A program made the translations under genes and the position numbers. A model generated the notes under the pieces. It searched no databases and was not told the DNA's origin. It worked only from the letters and a program-made list of their open reading frames with translations. DNA of 12,929 nucleotides, taken from positions 1-12,929 of the forward strand of contig DJRM01000105.1 in the NCBI GenBank assembly GCA_002440085.1, given 5' to 3'. Source of the DNA: Bacteroidales bacterium UBA6360. GTDB lineage: Bacteria; Bacteroidota; Bacteroidia; Bacteroidales; UBA932. This document shows positions 8,407 through 12,929 of this stretch, piece by piece (positions within the stretch are counted from its first letter, which is position 1; every line of letters begins with the position of its first letter).

Positions 8407-8562
8407 ATGAAAAACAAACAATTCTCAGAAAAAGGGGAGAGCAGGACAGCGTACCCTTCTCCCGAAATCAAGATCTTCACGCTCGGCGTTGAGGCCGGAT
8501 TCTGCCAGAGCAAGGACGGGCAGATTAGTGATGTGACATATTTGGATGAGGTTCAGTGGTAA
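8407..8562 (+). CDS. 51-aa small protein of unknown function
   Basis: A short open frame of 51 codons plus TAA between the GH5 and Mfa-like genes. It begins MKNKQFSEKGESRTAYP, then SPEIKIFTLGVEAGFCQS, and ends in TYLDEVQW. The ATG is preceded by the A-rich leader AATAAACAAAACA, nearly the same as the leader of susC, which supports real translation. There is no signal peptide or membrane span, so it should stay in the cytoplasm unless exported by another route. The pattern PEI, a few residues, then G-F-C-x-S recalls short uncharacterised proteins often found in Bacteroidales next to surface lipoprotein genes. That recollection is from memory and was not checked by a search. The last 14 residues resemble the end of the GH5 protein. 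Function is unknown. Confidence 0.65.
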   Translation: MKNKQFSEKGESRTAYPSPEIKIFTLGVEAGFCQSKDGQISDVTYLDEVQW

Positions 8563-8563
8563 C

Positions 8564-8577
8564 AGGTCTTTCGACCT
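8564..8577 (+). other. short hairpin after small gene
   Basis: AGGTC-tttc-GACCT forms a 5-bp stem with a 4-base loop, starting two bases after the TAA of the small gene. There is no following T-run, so it is at most a weak RNA structure (processing or stability element) in the 73-base gap before the Mfa-like gene. The rest of that gap is AT-rich leader with no recognisable promoter. Confidence 0.25.
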
Positions 8578-8635
8578 ATATTGCTCGTAAACATCTCACG
8601 AATTAACTTATAAAAACTTCAAACTGATTGATACA

Positions 8636-10048
8636 ATGAAAACTACAAGAATAATGATTATGGCGGCGGCTGCCGTGGCGGCCATTGCCTGCAACAAGGA
8701 AAATGTTGAACAGAACAATCCGGCTCCGTCCGACGGAACGGTGACTTTCACTGCCGGATTTGACGTGCTCGGAGAGCCGGCTCCGGGCACAAGAACCAAC
8801 CTAGCCCAGAACGAGGCCGGGCAATACACCAAGATGGTCTGGAGCGCCGGCGACGTCATCGGCGTGGTTGACAAGAACGGCGCGGTGCAGCCTTTCACGA
8901 CCGAGGCCGGCGGTGCGACTGCGATTTTCAAGGGCGCGGCCGAGGCTCCGGAGAGCACATGGTATGCTTTCTATCCGTACAATGTGCAGGCTGAAGTAGT
9001 CTCTCCTAATGCGGACCCGACTTTGAACATATCTATCCCGGAAATCCAGTTCGCAAAGAAGGACGGAGTTTCGGATAATGTGACGACGCTTGTCGGCAGC
9101 TGCTCTGTTGAGGGCAATTCAATCATGTTCACTCATGTCTGCGGGTTTGTTCAAATCAATGCCCCGGAAGGCTGTGTGTCCGTTACTTTGGAACTCCCTG
9201 AAGCCAATGAAGGTATCACCGGAGGTGTAGGCACGAAGTTCTATAAATATGGTACATACTCCACGAAAATCCGCTATCGCAGCGTTACTCTCGTCTCACA
9301 GGAGGGTATGGCGGCCGGAAACTACTACATTGCCGTTAAGCCAATCAAGTACACGGGTAAAGTCCGCATCACGATGCACCATAAGGACGGCGGCGTTTTC
9401 GTCAAGGAGGCATCTGGTCTGTCTGTCGGTGCCGGTGAGGTTCTTCCTGTGAACATCACTGGGATTTCATGGTCTGCGGACAAGGAAATCAATCTGTTTA
9501 CAGGAACCGAATCTGATAAGTTCTCTACTTTGGATGGCCCGTACCAATGCTCAATTACAAAAGTTTCAGATGAGAAACTTATTGCTCCGGAGTCTGTAAG
9601 ATGGGCGTTTGACACAGATGATATAGCAAGTCAGTGGGCTGGTTTCCTTGGATTTAGAGGCAGTGTTGATTTAGCAAATTATGCTGATGACTATGCAGTT
9701 GAGTATTATATAAAATGTAACTTACCTGCTGTGACAACTTGTGGAAAGGATTATGAATTATATACTCATCAGTTTAATGAGAAAAATGATCAGCCTGAAT
9801 ATCGTATAAAGTCACATCGCAATGATAAGGATACTTTTAATGGATTAGGAGATACTGGATGGCATAGAATATCAATTCCATTGTGTAATATACTGAATAC
9901 TTCAGGCACTACAATCAGTCATATTCAGATGAAACCATATGCGTCAGCAGAGAAGGCGGAAGATGCCGTGTTGCAAATACAGAGCTACAAAGGCGCCGAG
10001 TTCTACATCAACAACCTCAGAATCGTAAGAATAACTCCGACTGAATAG
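8636..10048 (+). CDS. Mfa/fimbrillin-like lipoprotein with C-terminal carbohydrate-binding-like module
   Basis: Lipoprotein of 470 residues with signal peptide MKTTRIMIMAAAAVAAIAC and acylated Cys19. Residues about 33-278 resemble the fimbrillin-like (Mfa-like) beta-sandwich family: TRTNLAQ, then VWSAGDVIGVVDKNG, TAIFKGAAEAPES and YAFYPYN. Residues about 285-467 look like a separate beta-sandwich glycan-binding module, with TGWHRISIPLCNI at 407-419 and closing strand EFYINNLRIVRI at 455-466. The same two landmarks occur in the C-terminal module of the GH5 protein. In this locus it may act as a surface glycan-binding protein, the role usually filled by SusE/SGBP-type proteins after SusD, and not as a pilus subunit; this is inference. 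The part coding for the second module is strikingly AT-rich. The GH3 gene begins two bases after this stop, so the two are translationally close. The lipoprotein and fimbrillin-like calls are fairly firm and the binding role is not. Confidence 0.82.
   Translation: MKTTRIMIMAAAAVAAIACNKENVEQNNPAPSDGTVTFTAGFDVLGEPAPGTRTNLAQNEAGQYTKMVWSAGDVIGVVDKNGAVQPFTTEAGGATAIFKGAAEAPESTWYAFYPYNVQAEVVSPNADPTLNISIPEIQFAKKDGVSDNVTTLVGSCSVEGNSIMFTHVCGFVQINAPEGCVSVTLELPEANEGITGGVGTKFYKYGTYSTKIRYRSVTLVSQEGMAAGNYYIAVKPIKYTGKVRITMHHKDGGVFVKEASGLSVGAGEVLPVNITGISWSADKEINLFTGTESDKFSTLDGPYQCSITKVSDEKLIAPESVRWAFDTDDIASQWAGFLGFRGSVDLANYADDYAVEYYIKCNLPAVTTCGKDYELYTHQFNEKNDQPEYRIKSHRNDKDTFNGLGDTGWHRISIPLCNILNTSGTTISHIQMKPYASAEKAEDAVLQIQSYKGAEFYINNLRIVRITPTE
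9541..9900. other. AT-rich segment inside the Mfa-like gene
   Basis: By hand count 127 of 360 bases are G or C (about 35%), compared with 78 of 120 (65%) at 10081-10200 in the next gene. The drop covers residues about 302-421, inside the C-terminal binding-like module. The frame stays open throughout, with AT-ending codons (tat, gat, aat, att) replacing the GC-ending codons used elsewhere. The first half of the same gene is intermediate (47 to 50% in two lines counted near 9001 and 9181). This suggests the module arrived by recombination from a lower-GC source. Confidence 0.8.
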
Positions 10049-10050
10049 TA

Positions 10051-12240
10051 ATGAACCTCAAGGCAACCATCTACCATCTTTTGACGGCGGTGCTGTTCTG
10101 TGCCGGATGCGCAAAGGGCGGCACCCCTGTCTATCTTGACACCTCCGCCCCCGTCGAGGCTCGTGTCGAGGACGCCCTCTCGCGGCTCACTCTCGAAGAA
10201 AAGGTCGCGCTGCTCAGCGCCCAGTCCAAGTTCTCCTCTCCGGGAGTTCCGAGGCTCGGCATACCCGACGTATGGATGAGCGACGGCCCGTTCGGCATCC
10301 GTGAGGACAATCTCTGGGACGAGTGGAAAGGTGCGGGGCATACCAACGACTCCTGCACCGCCAACCCGAACCTGACCTGCCTCGCGGCCACATGGAACCG
10401 CGAAATGGCACATCGCTACGGCGTGAACATGGGCGAGGAGGCCCGCTTCCGCGGCAAGACCGTCCTGCTCGCACCCGGGGTGAACATCTTCCGCACACCT
10501 CTCTGCGGCCGCAACTTCGAGTATATGGGCGAGGACCCTTTCCTCGCGGCGCAGATGGCGGTGCCCTACATCAGGGGCGTTCAGGAAAACGGGGTGGCTG
10601 CCTGCGTGAAGCATTTCGCGCTGAACAACCAGGAGGCGCACCGCCACAAGACAAACTCCGTCGTGGACGACCGTGCCCTGCGCGAAATCTATCTCCCGGC
10701 CTTCGAGGCTGCGGTGAAGGACGCCGGCGTGTGGGCGGTCATGGGCGCGTACAACCGCTACAGGGGCGAGTTCTGCTGTGAAAACCAGTATCTTCTGAAC
10801 GACATACTCAAAAAGGAATGGGGCTTCGACGGCGTGGTCGTCTCCGACTGGGGCGGCACCACCAACACCGAGCAGGCCGCCCTCAACGGGCTTGACATGG
10901 AGTTCGGCACCGGCACCGACGGCCTTGCCGAGGACTGGGGCGACTCCTACGAGGCCTACTTCCTCGCCGGTCCCTACTTGGCCGGTCTCCGCAGCGGGAA
11001 ATATCCGACGGAGGGTCTCGACGACAAGGCACGTCGCGTCCTGCGCCTGATTTTCCGCACCACAATGTCCGGGAACACCGACTTCGGCTCCTTTGCCTCT
11101 CCGGAGCATTTCCGCACCTCGCGTGAGATTGCGCAGGAGGGCGTGACGCTGCTCAAGAACGAGGGACATATCCTTCCGATAGACCTTGACGGCGTGAAGA
11201 AAATTCTCGTCGTGGGGGACAACGCCACCGCAAGGCACATCGGCGGAGGCGGCTCGATGTACCTCAAGACCAAGTACGAGGTCACTCCGCTTGAGGGCGT
11301 GCGAGCTCTCGTGGGAGACCGTGCCGAGGTCAGCTATGTCCGGGGCTACCGTCCCAAGGGCAATTCCGGTCGTCCGGAGGACATGGACGCGCTCCGCGAG
11401 GAGGCCGTAGAGGCTGCCCGGGATGCCGACCTCGTGCTTTTCTTCGGCGGGCACAACCGCTGGGGGACTCAGGACTGCGAGGGAATGGACCGCATCGAAT
11501 ACGGGCTTTCCTACGGGCAGGAGGAACTCATCGCCGCTCTCGGGGAGGTGACTGACCGCCTTGTCGTGACCCTCGTCTCGGGTTCCTCCGCCGCGATGCC
11601 CTGGCTCGACGCACCGGAGGCCGTGCTCTACGGATGGTATGGCGGCAGCGACACCGGCAACGTGATTGCGGACGTGCTCTTCGGCAATGTCTGCCCCTCC
11701 GGCAAGCTTCCGTTCACGATTGCGCAGAGGCTCGAAGACTATCCGCCCCACTACCTCAACATCTATGACCGCAACAACACCGGCGACGTCGTCTATGAGG
11801 AGAGCCTCTTCGTCGGCTACCGCTGGTTCGACAAGATGGGCATCCGGCCTCTCTTCCCGTTCGGCTACGGCCTGAGCTACACCGACTTCGAGACCGGGCC
11901 GGTCAAGGCTTCGGGCAGGTCCCTGCGTGAGGGCGGCTCGCTGAAGTTCCGCGTCCCCGTCAGGAATGTCGGCAAGGTCCGGGGCGCACAGACCGTCCAG
12001 CTCTATGTCCGCGACGTCGAGTCTTCGCTTCCGCGTCCTCTGAAGGAACTCAAGGATTTCGGGAAAATCTGGCTTGAACCGGGCGAGAGCGGCACTGTTG
12101 AACTCACTCTGACCTCCCGGGATCTGCGTTTCTACGACGACGCGAAAAAGGAATGGACTGCGGAAAAAGGCGAGTTCGAGGCGATGTTCGGAACGTCGTC
12201 GGCCGACATCTTCCAGACCGTGAAGTTCACTTTGAAATAA
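10051..12240 (+). CDS. GH3 beta-glucosidase-type enzyme
   Basis: Glycoside hydrolase of family 3 that removes terminal, usually beta-linked, sugars from oligosaccharides. It has 729 residues. The (beta/alpha)8 domain contains SDGPFGIRED (77-86), GRNFEYMGEDP (153-163), KHFALNNQE (187-195) and the nucleophile region VVVSDWGGT with Asp266. The alpha/beta sandwich domain runs from about 355 (GVTLLKNEGHILPI) and includes CEGMDR, where Glu477 is the likely acid/base. It also has PSGKLPFTIAQR (549-560) and FPFGYGLSY (602-610). A fibronectin-III-like domain closes the protein (about 628-725). The N-terminus is hydrophobic and ends in FCAGC. Cys20 could be acylated, but the position three before it is Cys, not Leu, so the lipobox is weak and the protein may instead be periplasmic. 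The start lies two bases after the Mfa-like stop. Beta-glucosidase is the most likely activity, but GH3 also includes xylosidases and others. Confidence 0.93.
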   Translation: MNLKATIYHLLTAVLFCAGCAKGGTPVYLDTSAPVEARVEDALSRLTLEEKVALLSAQSKFSSPGVPRLGIPDVWMSDGPFGIREDNLWDEWKGAGHTNDSCTANPNLTCLAATWNREMAHRYGVNMGEEARFRGKTVLLAPGVNIFRTPLCGRNFEYMGEDPFLAAQMAVPYIRGVQENGVAACVKHFALNNQEAHRHKTNSVVDDRALREIYLPAFEAAVKDAGVWAVMGAYNRYRGEFCCENQYLLNDILKKEWGFDGVVVSDWGGTTNTEQAALNGLDMEFGTGTDGLAEDWGDSYEAYFLAGPYLAGLRSGKYPTEGLDDKARRVLRLIFRTTMSGNTDFGSFASPEHFRTSREIAQEGVTLLKNEGHILPIDLDGVKKILVVGDNATARHIGGGGSMYLKTKYEVTPLEGVRALVGDRAEVSYVRGYRPKGNSGRPEDMDALREEAVEAARDADLVLFFGGHNRWGTQDCEGMDRIEYGLSYGQEELIAALGEVTDRLVVTLVSGSSAAMPWLDAPEAVLYGWYGGSDTGNVIADVLFGNVCPSGKLPFTIAQRLEDYPPHYLNIYDRNNTGDVVYEESLFVGYRWFDKMGIRPLFPFGYGLSYTDFETGPVKASGRSLREGGSLKFRVPVRNVGKVRGAQTVQLYVRDVESSLPRPLKELKDFGKIWLEPGESGTVELTLTSRDLRFYDDAKKEWTAEKGEFEAMFGTSSADIFQTVKFTLK

Positions 12241-12363
12241 TCCGGAATCTGAAAAAAAACTCCCCAATCTTCGGGAATATTCATGGAAACATGAAAAATA
12301 AGTTGCATCGATTGAGGGTGGGGGAATATATAATATTGTGTAAATATATTTTATTGATATATA
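12241..12363 (+). promoter_or_regulatory. AT-rich gap between the two GH3 genes
   Basis: At 123 bases this is the longest gap after the locus starts. It contains TTCATG-GAAA-CATGAA (12280-12295), a 6-bp stem with a GNRA-type loop, followed by AAAATAA and not by a T-run, so it is a poor terminator. From about 12325 to the ATG the DNA is nearly all A and T (including ATATATAAT at 12326-12334). This could be a secondary promoter or an unstructured translation leader for the second GH3 gene. No certain -33/-7 pair is visible. Confidence 0.35.
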
Positions 12364-12929
12364 ATGAATTATAAGAATGTCTATTCAGCCGCGACGGCAT
12401 TTTTCAGATGTGTTTCGCTTTCAGTAGCCGTTTTCGCGGCTCTCTCATGCGGGGAGTCATCGACGCCGCTTTATAAGCAGGCCGACGCTCCGGTGGAAAA
12501 GCGTGTGGAGGATCTGCTGTCGAGGATGACGCTTGAGGAGAAAGTCCTCCAGATGAGCCAGATTACGCTTGGCAAGAACCTGAATGCCAATAATATAGGG
12601 AACGAGACGGCAGAGCCTGTGCTCGGAAGCTACATCACCTATGTCGCCACGGACGCGACTGAAATCAATGCCATGCAGCGCCGCGCACTTGAGGAGACAC
12701 GCCTCGGAATCCCGGTCCTGTTCGGCTACGACGCCATCCACGGCTTCCGCACCGTCTATCCGATTCCTCTTGCCCAGGCCTGCTCCTGGAATCCGGAACT
12801 CGTCGAGAGCGCCTGCGCGATTTCAGCCCGCGAGACCCGCCTGACCGGCATCCACTGGACATTCTCGCCGATGGTCGACATTGCCCGTGACGGTCGCTGG
12901 GGACGCTGCGCGGAAGGCTACGGCGAGGA
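12364..12929 (+). CDS. BglX-like GH3 enzyme, N-terminal part (cut by window edge)
   Basis: The ATG at 12364 opens a frame that runs to the window end, giving the first 188 residues of a GH3 enzyme. A signal peptide precedes Cys29 in ALSCGESS, a plausible lipobox, so it is probably a lipoprotein. The mature start PLYKQADAPVEKRVEDLL, then SRMTLEEKVLQMSQ, is the usual GH3 entry helix. It continues with RLGIPVLFGYDAIHGFRTVYP (113-133, FGYDAIHG being the BglX-type signature) and HWTFSPMVDIARDGRWGR (164-181). The catalytic Asp and the later domains lie beyond the window. Compared with the GH3 gene just upstream, it has the GYDAIHG motif that the first lacks, so the two belong to different GH3 subgroups. 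Either they act on different linkages or they act in different compartments; the sequence does not say which. Confidence 0.92.
   Translation, partial: MNYKNVYSAATAFFRCVSLSVAVFAALSCGESSTPLYKQADAPVEKRVEDLLSRMTLEEKVLQMSQITLGKNLNANNIGNETAEPVLGSYITYVATDATEINAMQRRALEETRLGIPVLFGYDAIHGFRTVYPIPLAQACSWNPELVESACAISARETRLTGIHWTFSPMVDIARDGRWGRCAEGYGE

Noticed and set aside
10003..12267. A 754-residue open frame on the - strand opposite the GH3 gene
   Set aside because: The + strand frame has full GH3 motifs. The antisense translation has no recognisable domain and is explained by GC-ending codons on the coding strand leaving few stops in one antisense frame.
141..12340. ATATTG strings near 141, 8578 and 12333 as a shared operator
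   Set aside because: Short AT-rich words are expected in AT-rich gaps, and their distances to the starts differ.

Overview
The window is a polysaccharide utilisation locus (PUL) from the Bacteroidota, almost certainly the order Bacteroidales. The diagnosis rests on a FecR-type anti-sigma factor, an adjacent SusC/SusD pair, a series of predicted lipoproteins, A-rich translation leaders in place of strong Shine-Dalgarno sites, and a fimbrillin-like (Mfa-like) lipoprotein. Coding DNA is GC-rich (62 to 68% in two lines I counted at 10081-10200). That fits a high-GC member such as Alistipes or a related Rikenellaceae or 'Cryptobacteroides'-like lineage better than Bacteroides, but the genus is a guess.

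Layout, all on the + strand: 1-221 leader with no supported gene; 222-1247 FecR anti-sigma factor; 1344-4580 SusC-type TonB-dependent transporter with an N-terminal STN signalling domain; 4625-6334 SusD-type glycan-binding lipoprotein; 6373-8325 GH5 endo-glycanase lipoprotein with a C-terminal beta-sandwich module and a Pro/Asp/Lys repeat; 8407-8562 a 51-residue small protein; 8636-10048 an Mfa/fimbrillin-like lipoprotein whose C-terminal half looks like a carbohydrate-binding module and is unusually AT-rich; 10051-12240 GH3 beta-glucosidase; 12364-12929 the start of a second, BglX-like GH3 enzyme cut by the window edge. No RNA gene, insertion sequence or CRISPR array was seen.

Expected working model: SusD, the GH5 enzyme and the Mfa-like protein bind and cut a beta-glucan-type polysaccharide at the cell surface. 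SusC imports the oligosaccharides. The two GH3 enzymes release terminal sugars. SusC occupancy is signalled through its STN domain to FecR, which should release an ECF sigma factor. That sigma gene is not in the window and is probably just upstream. The beta-glucan substrate is inferred from the GH5 plus GH3 pairing and is not proven.

The system is a recognisable PUL and not a new class. The parts most worth a second look are the 51-aa protein between GH5 and the Mfa-like gene, the resemblance of its C-terminus to the very end of GH5, the sharp composition drop inside the Mfa-like gene at a domain boundary, and a cluster of GTCATG/CATGAC elements in the GH5 to small-gene gap.
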